Source: Collybiopsis luxurians FD-317 M1
Taxonomy: Eukaryota; Basidiomycota; Agaricomycetes; Agaricales; Omphalotaceae
Assembly (NCBI GenBank): GCA_000827265.1
Contig: KN834750.1
Span: 248,001 to 312,000, forward strand
DNA: 64,000 nucleotides
Reading direction: 5' to 3'
Of the stretch, positions 25,588 through 37,635 are shown one piece after another; the first letter of the stretch is position 1; every line of letters begins with the position of its first letter. The notes under the pieces were generated by a model, which had not been told where the DNA came from, searched no databases, and worked only from the letters and a program-made list of their open reading frames with translations. The translations under genes and the position numbers were made by a program.

Positions 25588-27220
25588 TCACGCATCTAAT
25601 TTTTCATCTATTAACAGATCAGAGACCGGCTGGTTCCATACACATATTTCGAATCGATGATTCACTCCCTGCAGTGTCGGAAGACTGGTTAGGCCCCCAC
25701 AACCACCAGTTTTCCTCATCGGAACGAGATAAAAAATTTCCTTGACGCGGGAATGTAGGAGAGCCATGCTACACATGATGCAAGGCTCATGGCTTAAAAA
25801 GACCGCCTTTGAGGTAAGAAGGTAATTTGCTCCGTTTTCGACCGACGATCCCTGTTCCGCGTTCAGATCTGCTACTTTTCTGACAAGGTTGAGTACTGCG
25901 TGGCGCAGTGGATGTGAGGTCGAAGTTCGAGTATCCCGCGCGATCACTGCTTTTCGAACTCCTCCATCTTCGTGAGATGCAGGCAGAAAGGCGGATATCG
26001 GAAGCTGATAATAATTTAGTTACAAGGCTGTTCCAAATTTAGAGCTCACACCTCTCCGTTGAACCGGGCTTCTAAGGCTTCCGCGATGACAACCTTCATT
26101 GCATCTGTAGCCCATTTCACTTTGCCACGCGACCAAGAATCTGTTTCTCCCTTTCTTTTTGGGGCGTAAAATGTCGGCCAAAAACTTGACTTTAGATTCA
26201 AGGAGGAAAGAGTTAGGGCGGCAGAGGAGGGTACGGAAACTTGGTAAGGGCTGGAAAGTTTAAGTTCGACAGGCAGTTTCGGTGGTATTGGATTGACTGA
26301 TATCAACATGGTCGTCTTGTCATTGTGTTTTCGAATCCTTTTGAGATGCCCGAGAGTAGGGTCCTCCAAACCGGAGCTTTTGAGCCATCTACAAGAGGAA
26401 CAAAGTTGAAGCGAAAGATTGACAAGTTCTGGTTTGACATGCGTACTTGAGTAATGTTGTGATATAACGAGGCTCTGGGACGTCGACAACCCAGGCAGGT
26501 ACTAGATGGATGGATGAGCAAAACTGAAATTAGAGACCTACTAAAGGGACACACTGGTTCTAACTGATTCTAAATCTTCCTCCTCTGGGGGAGGCTTTAA
26601 CCTCGTGAACGGGAGAGACTGTTCCGCGACGATCTCATCTGGATCAGAGTCTCCGTTGTTCCGCACTGCTGACAGACCTCCCCAGCCATCTTCGGGTTCA
26701 GGAGCTTCAGCGGATACAGCTGTATCAACGGGATCGAACCAAAGTTTATGACCGTAAAAAATACAGAGTTCCTCGTCCTCATTAATATCTCGAACGGTTT
26801 CATACCGTATAGACTCTGTTTGCGGATTGAGTGTATAGGAAACATTGGGGGAATTGGAATGATTAAACAGTGAGCCTATAATTGAACGCGTTAATTTGAT
26901 GAGGCGCGGTCGGTGAGGGCGACCGACCAAGACCCAAAGCCAACGCCATGCGGCCGTCTTTCCACTTGAAGGTATAATGATCCAATACGGTGTATTTGCC
27001 ATGCTTCTCGTATTCCTCTGCACCAAAAAGTAAGACTGGGCTAATCTCAACGACCGTCTGCTTCGGGATTTTGCGAGATGCTGGACGAAGGCACTGGTCA
27101 GCCGCACTGATTTTAGACCTACGATCGCGATAGCTAACCATATACGCCTCTGCCCTTTTCTTCTGAATGCTGGATACGACATCCTGTACTGTTTAGATGC
27201 TGGGGCGCAGTGGCCGACAT
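25588..27220 (-). CDS. TAD3: Predicted fusion: SET domain plus tRNA deaminase subunit Tad3
   Basis: The N-terminal half is a SET domain: start MSATAPQHLNSTGCR at 27220, then across an intron GRGVYASRKIPKQTVVEISP, DHYTFKWKDGRMALALGLG, and SLFNHSNSPNVSY with DEELCIFYG, which are the SET pseudo-knot motifs. A 53-nt intron (26502-26554, GTGTGT...ATCTAG) joins ESVRT in frame to IPAWVVDVPEPRYITTL, the start of a Tad3/ADAT3 region. This ends with the deaminase fold: HPLRHAV, where catalytic Glu is absent as is normal in Tad3, then LSHEPCIMCSMALLHSRVKE and GVNHRFEICVW. Tad3 pairs with Tad2 to make inosine at tRNA position 34. Stop at 25588. Divergent from ALG7, 135 bp apart. Confidence 0.83.
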
Positions 27221-27355
27221 AACAATTAGACGCCCAACAGCCGCTCAAGTTTCTCAGCGCTAGTAATCGTCAGACACGTCAAGAACACGTCCAATTCCCT
27301 CGAGTTGAGCGTGTAAATCGCTCTCAGTTTTTTTCTCTGACCTTCGCAATCTACC

Positions 27356-29124
27356 ATGGCGCTCAGTCTGATCACCCCAAGACCCTTGCCGCGCGTCCTT
27401 GTACTTGGACTGGTTCCAGTTGCTTCTTGGTTCATCATTAGGCCATTCTTAGAACCTATCCCCTCGTTGCCCGGTCTCTACGTCTCAATAGGATTCTCAA
27501 TATTTGCCCTAATGGCTACATTGTACTTGGTACCAGCATTAGGCCCTACGTTCGTCAAAGCACGTCTGAGTGGAAGAGATTTACTCAAAGTAGATTCAAC
27601 CCCAATGTGCGTCCTTTGTACAAGGCTAGAGTGCATAGATCTTGATGGTTCTTCGCTAGACCTGAAAGCTTGGGACTTGTCTGTGCTTCCATATATATCC
27701 TCTCTCTAATTCTCTTCATCCCATTTGCATTTTCCGACTCTCTGACTGCCAGATCGACCCAAACACCTGAAGGTATATTTGTGTCCGAATTCCCTCATTC
27801 TCGAGTGAGATTTTTGCATGTGTATTCTTTTATATTTGAAAACTCTAAATAATAATATAATAGTTATCCGTATACCTTTCTTCTGTGCTTTCCCTCCTAA
27901 TGGCGACCATCCTTGGATTCCTCGATGATGTCTTTGACATTCGCTGGAGGCACAAATTGCCTATCCCAATCATCGCCTCGATACCCCTTCTCATGGTCTA
28001 CTTTGCCGAAGGTGGTAATACTAACATCGTCGTTCCGCTTCCGCTGCGATTCCTGATGGGGTCGCTTCTCAACCTGGGTAATTTTTTTTCCCTGCAGAAG
28101 TATGCCTCTTGAGCTAACTTGAGACGCGTTAGGACCCCTTTATTATGTCTACATGTCACTATTATCGACGTTTGCTACCAACAGCATCAACATTCTGGCT
28201 GGTATCAATGGTTCAGAAGTTAGCCAGGCGCTGATTATCGCAATCTCAGTAATTTTGAACGACCTTCTCTTCCTGCCTTGGCCGATTGGCTTCCGTCTTC
28301 CAGTTCATCTTTTGGGAAGTAAGGCCGAAGTAGAATTCGGCGGAGTTTGGAGTGCCGGGATGGCTCATGGAAGTAAAGAACTCGTTGAAAGACACCTATT
28401 CAGCTTGTACTTCATGCTCCCGCTTGTCGCGGTTTGTGCTGGATTCATGTATCACAACTGGTTAGGAAACCTTTTCCTTGGATCTCGTCCCGCGGTCGTC
28501 TGATCATTTGGACAGGTATCCTGCTAGAGTGTTCCCGGGTGATACCCTCTGTTATGTTACTGGCATGGCATTCGCTGTCGTCGGAATACAGGCACACTTT
28601 TCAAAAACATTATTATTATTCTTTTTACCGCAGATATTCAACTTTGTTCTTTCCTGTCCCCAATTATTTGGCTTAGTCCCGTGCCCTCGCCATCGGGTAC
28701 CACAGTAAGTGAAATGCATCGCGATGGCTGATTTCTGATTCTCTTCCCCAAGTTTCGATCCGAATACCAATTTGCTCCATCCGTCCAAAGCCACGTTTTC
28801 ACAACCACCTTCTAGGTTCACTACATCAATACTGCGGGTTCTGGAGACTTTGAAGCTTGTTAACTTGACTATCCACCCAACGTCTGGGGTAATACAAGAG
28901 ACGACCAATCTAACCATCCTGAACTTTTTCCTAGTCCGACTCGGGCCTATGAACGAGAAACGACTGGTTCAAGTCTTGATGTGTGACCAAGTAAGGAAGA
29001 GCTGTTAACTTTTGGTGAAACGGAAATAACCTCGCATCTCCAGGTTGCTGGAAGTGTTATTGCTTTCATCATACGCTACGGTATGGCAAGCTTTGTATAC
29101 ACACCGAACGATGATAGGAGATGA
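27356..29124 (+). CDS. ALG7: UDP-GlcNAc:dolichyl-phosphate GlcNAc-1-P transferase
   Basis: First enzyme of the lipid-linked oligosaccharide pathway for N-glycosylation, in the ER membrane and the target of tunicamycin. Many hydrophobic helices. Exons carry the family motifs [35 protein letters not shown] with the catalytic Asp pair, the luminal/cytosolic block [19 protein letters not shown], and [20 protein letters not shown], the HxxxxxFPGDT loop. The C-terminal region includes [13 protein letters not shown] and ends NDDRR at 29124. About six introns. ATG 27356 is the first in frame and gives a hydrophobic start. Confidence 0.93.
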
Positions 29125-29567
29125 TGATGGAAGATTGAAAGAGCCTTTTAAACAGCGAGATGTGGCCTAGAATCTGTCTAGAATCCACGTCTATTCTCTG
29201 ACAAACGGGGGTAAGATCGGGGTTAGGTCCGAACGTTAGTACAGTATATAGGAATTTTTGTGGAAATAAAGTGTAATGATTGACTCATGGCGGACATGAC
29301 TTCTGGTTGTTGGGACCTTTCCGCGTTGGGATATCTTGAAGCCTAACTCCACCTGAAAAAGCGGATTTCCGGCGAAGGATGTAGTGGACTTCCGTCGGAG
29401 CTGCTTTCAGCGTCCAAAAGTGGTTTCCAAATCGGGACATTGGTAAATCACATGCCACCCGTGACCGGGACAGGAGCTAACTCAGCTCTTTTCTTTTAAA
29501 ATGCGGCGGCGCAACACTTTTCTAGCAACATACCCCGCTCTCTTCCGATCCACTACCATCTACCAAA
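29125..29567 (+). other. Intergenic region, promoter of isocitrate lyase
   Basis: Contains 3' sequence of ALG7 and the ICL promoter. GC-rich stretches with CGG/CCG triplets around 29360-29400 could be zinc-cluster sites, but no match is strong enough to list. Confidence 0.5.
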
Positions 29568-31456
29568 ATGTCCAAGGAACGAGCTGCATTCGAAGCTGAA
29601 GTCAGGCAAGTCGAGCAGTGGTGGAAGGTAATAAACAGTTGTTCGCAATTATCTTCAGCTACTGATAATTACACGTCCAGAGCCCTCGCTTTGCGCGAGT
29701 CGTGCGTCCCTACTCTGCAGCGGATGTCGTCTCTAAACGCGGAACCATTAAGATTGAATATCCTTCCAATATTCAAGCGAAAAAGCTCTGGAATATTCTT
29801 AGCGAGCATGCCAAACGCGGTACTCCGTCGCACACCTACGGAGCGTAAGTATTATTGCTCCATACTTCTCACCAATTGTACTTATTTTTGTCAAGACTTG
29901 ACCCGGTTCAGGTGACACAAATGGCCAAGTATCTTGAAACTATCTATGTTTCTGGCTGGCAATCCTCCAGTACGGCTTCTAGCACAAACGAACCCGGACC
30001 CGATCTAGCAGGCAAGTTGATTTTTCCGCTTGAGAACCGCACTACGTCCGCGATCCTAACGGGAGTTATGCTAGATTATCCGTCAAACACCGTTCCCAAC
30101 AAGGTTGAGCATTTGTTCATGGCCCAGCTGTTCCACGACCGCAAACAGCGCGACGAACGATCCAGAATGTCCGATGCGGAGTTAGCGAAAACTCCTTACA
30201 TCGATTATCTCCGACCCCTCATTGCTGACGCTGACACAGGTCACGGTGGTGCTACAGCCATCTTAAAGCTAACGAAAATGTTTGTCGAGAAGGGCGCGGC
30301 TGGTATTCACATTGAGGACCAGGCTCCCGGAACCAAAAAATGTGGACATATGGCGGGAAAGGTCCTCGTACCCGTTTCCGAACACATCAACAGACTCATC
30401 GCTATCCGTCTTCAATATGATATCATGGGCGTTGAAAACCTCGCTATCGCCCGAACCGATTCTGAGGCTGCCACTCTCATTACTTCGAACATTGACGATC
30501 GTGACCACCCATTCATTCTTGGTTGCACCAACCCTTCCCTTCCTCCTTTGAATCAGGTTATGGTGGACGCCGAGCGTAGCGGGAAGAATGGCGACCAGCT
30601 CCAAGCGATCGAGGATGAGTGGTTGGCTGCTGCTAACCTCCAACTTTTCTCTACGACCCTCGTCGATGCATTGAGAAGGGAGGGAAAGAACGATGCGACT
30701 ATCAAAAAATTCGAAGCTCGTGTAGCCACCTCTTCTTACCCTGATGCTGTGATTATTGCCCAGAAGGAATTTGGTCTTCGATCTGTGCCTCATTGGGACT
30801 GGGATAGTCCACGAACACGGGAGGGATTCTACAGGTTCAAAGGTTCGACGCAAGCCGCTATTCAGCGTGGTATTGCATTTGCCCCCTACGCCGACATACT
30901 TTGGATGGAGACCAAAAAGCCTATCCTATCTCAGGCTCAAGAATTCGCAGCTAATGTACATGCAGTGCGTCCCGGTCATTGGCTAGCCTACAACTTGAGT
31001 CCATCGTTCAACTGGGATGCCGCCGGTCTCTCCGAGAAGGATATGCAGGCCTTTATCTGGCAGCTGGGTAAGGTCGGATTTGTATGGCAATTTATCACAG
31101 TTCGTGTTTTTGGTCTGTTCAACAAGACTGGTTTTACTGACTTCTTCGTAACAAGCTTGGAGGCTTGCATTCCAACGGCTATATTTCTGACCTTTTCGCG
31201 AAAGAATATGCAAAGACCGGTATGAGGGCTTATGTAGAACTGATTCAACGGAAAGAGCGAGAATTGGGCACGGACGTACTTCTTCATCAGAAGGTACCTT
31301 TTTTTCATGTTCTATTCGATTTTAGTGTTGATCGCTCAATAGTGGAGTGGAGCGGACTACGCCGACAATCTGTTGAAGACAGTGACTGGAGGTATCTCTT
31401 CGACAGCCGCCATGGGTGCTGGTGTGACAGAGTCCCAATTCAAGTCGAAACTTTAG
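29568..31456 (+). CDS. ICL1: Isocitrate lyase
   Basis: Glyoxylate-cycle enzyme that splits isocitrate into succinate and glyoxylate, normally peroxisomal and induced on acetate or fatty acids. Start [19 protein letters not shown]. The catalytic motif KKCGHMAGK is intact, with [14 protein letters not shown] before it (Mg-binding Asp) and [11 protein letters not shown] after. [17 protein letters not shown] and [13 protein letters not shown] are typical. About five introns; one at 30012-30074 uses a GC donor and would be read through in frame if retained. The C-terminus ends KSKL, which may act as a weak PTS1-like tripeptide (SKL), fitting peroxisomal import. Stop TAG at 31456. Confidence 0.96.
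30012..30074 (+). other. GC-AG intron in isocitrate lyase, length a multiple of three
   Basis: 63 nt, GCAAGT...GCTAG with a perfect CTAAC branch-point-like sequence. Removing it gives [14 protein letters not shown] as in fungal isocitrate lyases. It has no in-frame stop, so a retained form would carry 21 extra residues. Confidence 0.8.
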
Positions 31457-31638
31457 AATAAGATGTAGTAACTGCGATACCTTGAGCCATATGTATGATA
31501 GCATGAAGTGTTATTTAACGTTTCCTAGACTTCGTGCGATGGGCAGGCGTGAGAACTGATGCGATACGCTCTTCTGCTGTAGTTTTCAACCATCGCGATG
31601 GACGTAACCATTTCATTATTACTTGTCTCTGTACTGCC

Positions 31639-33683
31639 ATGAGAGTCGCAGTAGTAGGTGCGTGTGTTGCGGAAACTATCTTAGGCTACCGGCTGAGGCG
31701 TGCAGTAAGGCTCTGGTGTTTCTGGGCTTGCATCCACTTGGGTACTTAAGTCTGCTAAGTCTTTCAGTCTTTCAACTGCTCATCCTTTATATGTAGCTTT
31801 TGAACGAACACAGCAATCACGAAGTTCATCTATACGAAGCTGACGACCGACCGGGCGGGCATGCAAATACTGTCCGATTTCCCTCTGAGAATGGGGGCGT
31901 AGACGTGGATTCAGGATTTGTACGCCCCGAAACTAGATGTTTCTGAGAGATTTCAAGTCTTACACCTCCTACAGATCGTCTTTAATCCATGTACATACCC
32001 GAATTTTCTTTCTTTTCTGAAAATGCGTCCGGCTGTACCAATCGCTCCAACGGAAATGACTTTCAGCGTTTCTCGAGATCATGGTAAATTCGAATGGGCT
32101 GGAGACACCATATTCACCGTATTCTGCCAACCTTGGCGTTTAATTGATCCAAATATGTGGAGAATGCTTTACGATGTGCTACGTTTCAACGCATGTGCTC
32201 AAACACTTGTCGCGAAGTGGAATAGTGGGGCGTCTGAATTTGAGGAAATTTCGATTGGGGAGTATCTGGACAAGGAGGGCTACTCACAATTTTTTAGGGA
32301 TAATTATCTTATCGTGAGTAGTTTTAGCGTTTTTACGCGTGTTCTGTTGTTAAACTGTGTCTCTCAGCCCATGACGGCGGCAATTTGGAGTACACCTCCA
32401 GATAAATGCGCGTTGGACTTTCCTGCCCGCACTTTGATACAGTTTATGCATAATCACCATCTGCTTCAGATCACTGGTAAGCCTTCCTGGCTTACGATTC
32501 CTGGCGGCAGGTAAGGCATCTATACGGCTTGCTTTCAGACCACCTTTCTCATCTCTTTCGCAGCCACCAATACGTGAAAACAATCCTATCATCTTTGCCT
32601 GCTTCTCAATTGCACTTATCGACACCTGTAGTCTCCATTCGAAATAAGGGATCACTGGTAGAACTTACCACTGCTTCCGGAGAATCCTCATTTTACGACC
32701 ATGTTGTTCTCGCCTGCCATTCCGATGTCGCCCTCTCAATCTTGCGTGCTGGAGGAGGCGTGACGAAGGATGAAGAAACGATTCTCGGAATGTTTGAATG
32801 GAACAAGAACGTAGTCGTTGTTCACAACGATGTTCGACTCATGCCCAAAGCGCGTTCTGCCTGGTCATGTTGGAACTATCTAACTTATACTGAGGTGGAC
32901 GATGATGGTAAACAGAAAGCAAATGTTGACAGGGTATCTTTGTGAGTTGATCATGCTTCATCTGTCGAAAAATACTTATGTGGATTGCAGAACATGTGAG
33001 TATACGAGTAATTGATGTCACAATTTGCTTACCATCGGTGCAGACGGTATGAATGACCTCCAGCATATTTCAGAAGAGGATCATGGTCCTGTTCTTGTTA
33101 CCCTTAATCCGCCATTTGAACCTTCAACAAATTTTGGACGTTATGATTACGAACATCCTGTTCTAGATAGCAAGGTCAGATCATTCCCATCCTTTCGTGG
33201 ACTGCTTCTCATTCAAGCTTGCTGTTCAGGCTGTCCGGGCGCAAGAACTTATGTCCAAGATCCAAGGAAAACGGAACATCTCCTATGCCGGTGCTTGGCT
33301 TGTAAGCCATTTCCTTTACTGTTTTCCAGAAAAAGATACTAACGTCACAAACTTTATAGCGCTATGGTTTTCACGAGGATGGATGGACCTCTGGACTGCT
33401 TGCGGCGTCAACTTATGCCCCTGTCCTCAAACCAACCGTGCAACTACCGTTTGAAATTCAGTACACCGAAGACAATACGTCAGAGCGAGGAAAAAATTCT
33501 TGTGGATCGTACCATCATGGCAGGAAAGATCACGGAGGTATCAATGGCGTGGAATGGCTGGCATTTTTCTTCAAAGTCTTTGAGTCTACCGGTCTGCGCG
33601 CCGTCACTGGTCTGGTATTGGGCACTACTCTTTCATGGGCTATCAGGGTATTCAACCTTTGTGGTTTCAACTTGGACTTGTAA
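31639..33683 (+). CDS. FAD/NAD(P)-binding protein of the COG2907 amine-oxidase type
   Basis: Exon 1 is only MRVAVVG; an intron GTGCGT...GTAAG joins it to GSGVSGLASTW, the FAD Rossmann loop, followed by HEVHLYEADDRPGGHANTV, where the acid ends the first strand. Middle motifs include WLTIPGGS and YVKTILSSLP; then DHVVLACHSDVAL, a typical amine-oxidase segment, and RNISYAGAWL-RYGFHEDG, the C-terminal FAD block. About nine short introns. In bacteria COG2907 genes often sit by cyclopropane-fatty-acid synthases; here no such neighbour exists. A hydrophobic tail (LRAVTGLVLGTTLSW) could anchor it to a membrane. Substrate unknown. Stop at 33683. Confidence 0.8.
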
Positions 33684-34055
33684 TGTTTCATAATAATAAT
33701 TCTGTGTACTCCGCCGCTTGCAACGTCGGCATAATCCTGGAGTCTTGGCGCGTCAGCCTTAAAGCTTGAATCTTAAATCTTAAAAGCTTGCTTCGTACTA
33801 TGTTCACTGTTAACGGGAAGTTAGACGGTAGCGGCTTCGATACTTCTGCTCCTTTCTGCTTAGATATATTCAGGGGTGGTGGTGCAGGTTGTCTTCCGGG
33901 TTGTGTTGCGTTGCAGCAGGTCACGGATATATTTCAATCTGTAAAATAAGCGAGTATAAATATGCGGGAGCTCCAAGCGATATGTTATTTTCTATTCCTC
34001 TTTCTACAACAACTTACGAGTATTCGTCACTCCTTCCATTCCCTGAATCTTCAAT
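33684..34055 (+). other. Intergenic region, promoter of secreted protein gene
   Basis: Between the COG2907 gene and a small secreted protein gene. A TATA box is listed separately. No further element was recognised. Confidence 0.5.
33955..33962 (+). promoter_or_regulatory. TATA box of secreted protein gene
   Basis: TATAAATA lies about 100 bp before ATG 34056, a strong consensus that suggests a highly expressed or regulated gene. Confidence 0.55.
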
Positions 34056-34819
34056 ATGATCGCTGGTGGTATAATTTCGTCTCTCCTTCTTGCATCCGGC
34101 GCGTTGGGAGCGGCAATCTTCAGGCGGGATGACGGCTGCGAAAATTTTCCTACCAATGGTGTGGGCAACAATTCGGACGCCTTCTCGTTGTGGGCAGTTT
34201 ACGAAGATTCCTCTATCGGTGGTGAAGTGCCTTTGGCCATGAGCACCTTTGGAAGCAGTGGAGATGTTGAGACGGCGTTCCTTGCGGTAGGTAGCCAACA
34301 TTAAACCCGAATGTTCAAGATTCATCAGAATATTATTTCTTATAGCCCGTTGGCCTGGCCGGAGTGACTATTGGAACTCTCTTCCAACTGAACAATACGG
34401 GATTGGTTGGGTTGCATTACCCAGATGGCAATGACCACACTGCGCTCTGGATCTCTGAAAGTACAGAACAAGGTGGCCCCCTCCCCTTCTCTCCTAGCCA
34501 GGACGACAACATTGCTGGGATCGCCCAGGACTACTGTGAAGTGGTGAGTAAATTAGCTGTTACTTTTCCGGTCTTTACAACGAAATCCTTGGCGCAGGTA
34601 AATACCGACCCGGCGGGAAGTGAGTATCCTGGACCGTTACTAGCGGCTGAGGGCACGGCGGATGGATGGTCCATCTGCAACCGGACGGATAATGCTCTTT
34701 ACCAGGGCCTCGTGCTGAATGCTGCTGATTACAGCAAAGACTATGGATACGAATTCTCCACCTGCCAATCTGTTCATGTCTTCCTCCGGTCGTCAGAGAT
34801 TGGAAATGAGAGAAAATGA
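34056..34819 (+). CDS. Small secreted protein, function unknown
   Basis: Three exons code about 210 residues. The start MIAGGIISSLLLASGALGAA is a clear signal peptide, and FRRDDG after it may be a Kex2-like site. Four Cys residues in the mature part (DGCEN, DYCEV, SICNR, STCQS) suggest two disulfides. Introns are about 34288-34346 and 34544-34597 (GTGAGT...GGCGCAG), and frames agree on both sides. I do not know the family. It could be a cell-wall or host-facing protein of mushrooms; the strong TATA box fits high expression. Confidence 0.7.
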
Positions 34820-34946
34820 GTAGGACTTTACATGGACTTGTGTTTATTTACCTGAGTATATTGTATTAGCGGGCGCTTGTTGAGCGCTAAAGTATGTTTG
34901 TTTGGGGAAAAATTGTTTGTGTCAGCATTTTGACCTTCACTGCACA

Positions 34947-37083
34947 ATGGAGAAACGAACAGGTTCGCCGTCACCAGAAGAAAGTGACGCGAAGAGAGCG
35001 AGAATGTCCGAAAACGCTTCGCCTGTTGATCCAGAGACTGCACCCGGAAAACGCAGCGAACTCGACCCAATTCCTTCAGGCGATATTGGCAACCTTCCCC
35101 CGGAAGGCGAACCAGTCCTTCGACTAGAATCAGGCGGCCGTGTCAGAATGTTGAAGGCTGAAGCCGAAGATGAAGATGGAGGAGATGTGTCTATGGCAGA
35201 TGACGACGCAGACTCAGCCGAAGAGGGCGACGACGAAGATCCTGCTCAGCTCGAGGCTACCAGACAGCGCCTCGAAGAACAGGCCAGAAAATATCTCGCT
35301 GCCCAGACCCATGAAGTCATTATTCCCTCTTATTCGGCCTGGTTCGATTTGTCAAAAATCCATCCGGTCGAAAGACGCGCCTTGCCCGAGTTTTTCAACT
35401 CGCGAAACAGATCCAAAACTCCAGCAATTTACAAGGACTACCGCGACTTCATGATCAACACTTATCGTCTCAGGCCCACCGAATATCTCACTCTGACTGC
35501 CTGTAGAAGAAATCTTGCCGGAGATGTTTGTGCCATTATGCGCGTTCACGCGTTTTTGGAACAATGGGGGCTTATAAACTACCAAGTATGTTGTCTGCCC
35601 TACCAAACGCAGTTCTTGTCATATTTAACTTGCTTTTTAGATTGACCCAGAGTCACGGCCTGCAACTTTAGCACCTCCATTTACCGGTCACTTCCGCGTC
35701 GTTCTTGACACTCCTCGTGGTCTGCAGTCGTTACATCCTGGTACGCGTCCGACAAATCCAGGTGCTGCTGCTGTCAACGGTGCCCCTTCTTCCCAAATTG
35801 CCAATTCATCCACCCCTGCATCCTTGAAACTTCGCAACTCCATTTATCAGACAACAAACAAATCCGCACGCCAAGTCTCTTCATCCGAAGCTACTGCTCT
35901 TGCCAATGGCGTCAATGGTACCTCACGAACACAAGGCCTTTATACCTGTGATACCTGTGGCTCTGACTGCTCTGAAGTTCGTTATCACCATCTGAAGGAG
36001 AAGAACTTTGAGATTTGCGCGCCATGCTATCTCGAGGGTCGTTTCCCTTCTACCATGTTCAGCGGAGACTTTGTCAAACTTTCGAGTGCCGTTGTACATG
36101 GAAGTACGGATGACGACTGGACAGATCAGGAGGTTTTACTCCTACTTGAAGGTGTAGAAATGTACGACGACGATTGGAGCAAGGTGCAAGAGCACGTCGG
36201 AACACGTACTGCACAGCAATGTATACAAAAATTCATTGCTCTTCCCATTGAGGACTCGTATCTGGACTCAGAGGCGTCGATGGGTCCGATTAGGTTTGGT
36301 CGAGTGCCATTCGAGCAAGCCGACAATCCTGTAATGAGCGTCGTAGCTTTTTTGGCTGGCGTCGTTGCTCCGAGTGTCGGCGCCGAAGCAGCAAAAAGCG
36401 CCCTTCACGAGCTCACAAAGGTTGACAAGGAAGAAGATAAGCCACTTGCAGAGAATGACGGAGAGCAGAAGAACGTAGAGGACACTGAGGGAGAAAATGC
36501 CGAACAGCAGGATGATAAAATGGACGAGGACAAGGATGTAACGGCGTCGACAACTGCACCTGCGACAGACTCGATGTCTGTCGACCCTACCTCAGAGCAA
36601 GATAAACCTGCTTCCTCCTCATCAAAACACACAGTCCCCCATTCCAAAATGGTCCGTGCTGCCCAAATCGCCCTCAAATCCTCCGCCAAAGCCGCTTCCT
36701 CGCTTGCTTCTGCCGAGGACCATCAAGTGCGAGCTTCCTTATCCCAACTCGTCAAACTCACCCTCTCCAAGCTTGAGCTCAAGATGACTCAGTTCGAAGA
36801 GCTAGAGGAAATTCTAGAGGATGAGAGGAAGGGTTTGGAAAGTGCCAGAATGACGTTGGTGCAGGAGAGACTCGGACTGAAGAGGTCGCTGGAGTACGTC
36901 AGAGGAGAGATTGCTAAATTCCAAGGAATGGGTGTATCTGTTCCCCAGGGTCTTATGAATGTCAATGGAACGTCGTTGGGTACTACAGGACAAGGTCCTC
37001 AGCCCGTCCCTGTGGATACGACGGCACAACTGGACGATGGGATGGGCCCAATGGGCGACGGAAGTATGCTACAGCTCACTTGA
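34947..37083 (+). CDS. RSC8: SWI/SNF-RSC chromatin-remodelling subunit Rsc8/Swi3 (SMARCC)
   Basis: Scaffold subunit of SWI/SNF or RSC remodellers in the nucleus. Acidic N-terminus, then the SWIRM domain: [38 protein letters not shown] and [15 protein letters not shown], split from IDPESRP by the only clear intron (about 35586-35640). A ZZ-like zinc segment follows ([17 protein letters not shown], then [12 protein letters not shown]), then the SANT domain: [20 protein letters not shown], with [15 protein letters not shown] Glu-rich linker and a C-terminal coiled coil ([17 protein letters not shown]) complete the order. About 690 residues. ATG 34947 begins the conserved Lys/Arg-rich leader; a longer frame upstream is not conserved in type. 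Confidence 0.94.
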
Positions 37084-37635
37084 TTCAACTCTCTTGTTAC
37101 TCTCGTGTTTGAGCGTACGATATACTTATTTTTGACCTGGTTGTGATCCTGTACAGTCATTTACATCTACAAGCTGGTAGACGTTATCGTAAAAATTTCA
37201 TATTCTCCCCCTTGCTGGTCTGTAATCTATGTGCTTTCTCTATTGTACGCGATTGCCGGATTCTTGTCGATGCTTCACTCGACGGTCTATTCTCCAGGAA
37301 ATTCTAGACTTGAAATCATCAAATGGTGAGTCTGGACCTATTGCCATATTTGGTCACCATAGACTTAGTCTCGATTCCGTCCGACTTCATTTTTAAACTT
37401 GCGATCTTGAGAGTCGGCACAGAGGCGGACATTCAATTCTTCTTCATTCTGGACTCGGACTGGCCCTATCTATCTTTGGTTATCATGAAGAACTGGGCTC
37501 ATTCAGCACAGAGCACGTATTTTGCGATGTCATAACATTCTCATATCTTTTTTTTTCCTGCGAGACTTTCTTAAGTATAAATAATGTGCTCAATCCCATC
37601 CTCAGAAATTGTGCTTTGACTCTTTCCTCTCACTC
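37084..37635 (+). other. Intergenic region, promoter of alcohol dehydrogenase
   Basis: About 550 bp between RSC8 and ADH, same direction. A TATA box lies near its end. Short frames here show no conserved sequence. Confidence 0.5.
37576..37583 (+). promoter_or_regulatory. TATA box of alcohol dehydrogenase gene
   Basis: TATAAATA, 53 bp before ATG 37636. Confidence 0.5.

Noticed and set aside
25588..27220. Two separate genes, one SET and one TAD3
   Set aside because: No stop or start separates them once the 53-nt intron is removed, and the first Tad3 exon has no suitable ATG. Kept as a fusion, open to test.
29360..29405. Carbon-source response element in the isocitrate lyase promoter
   Set aside because: CGG and CCG triplets are present but do not fit a known spacing well enough to call.
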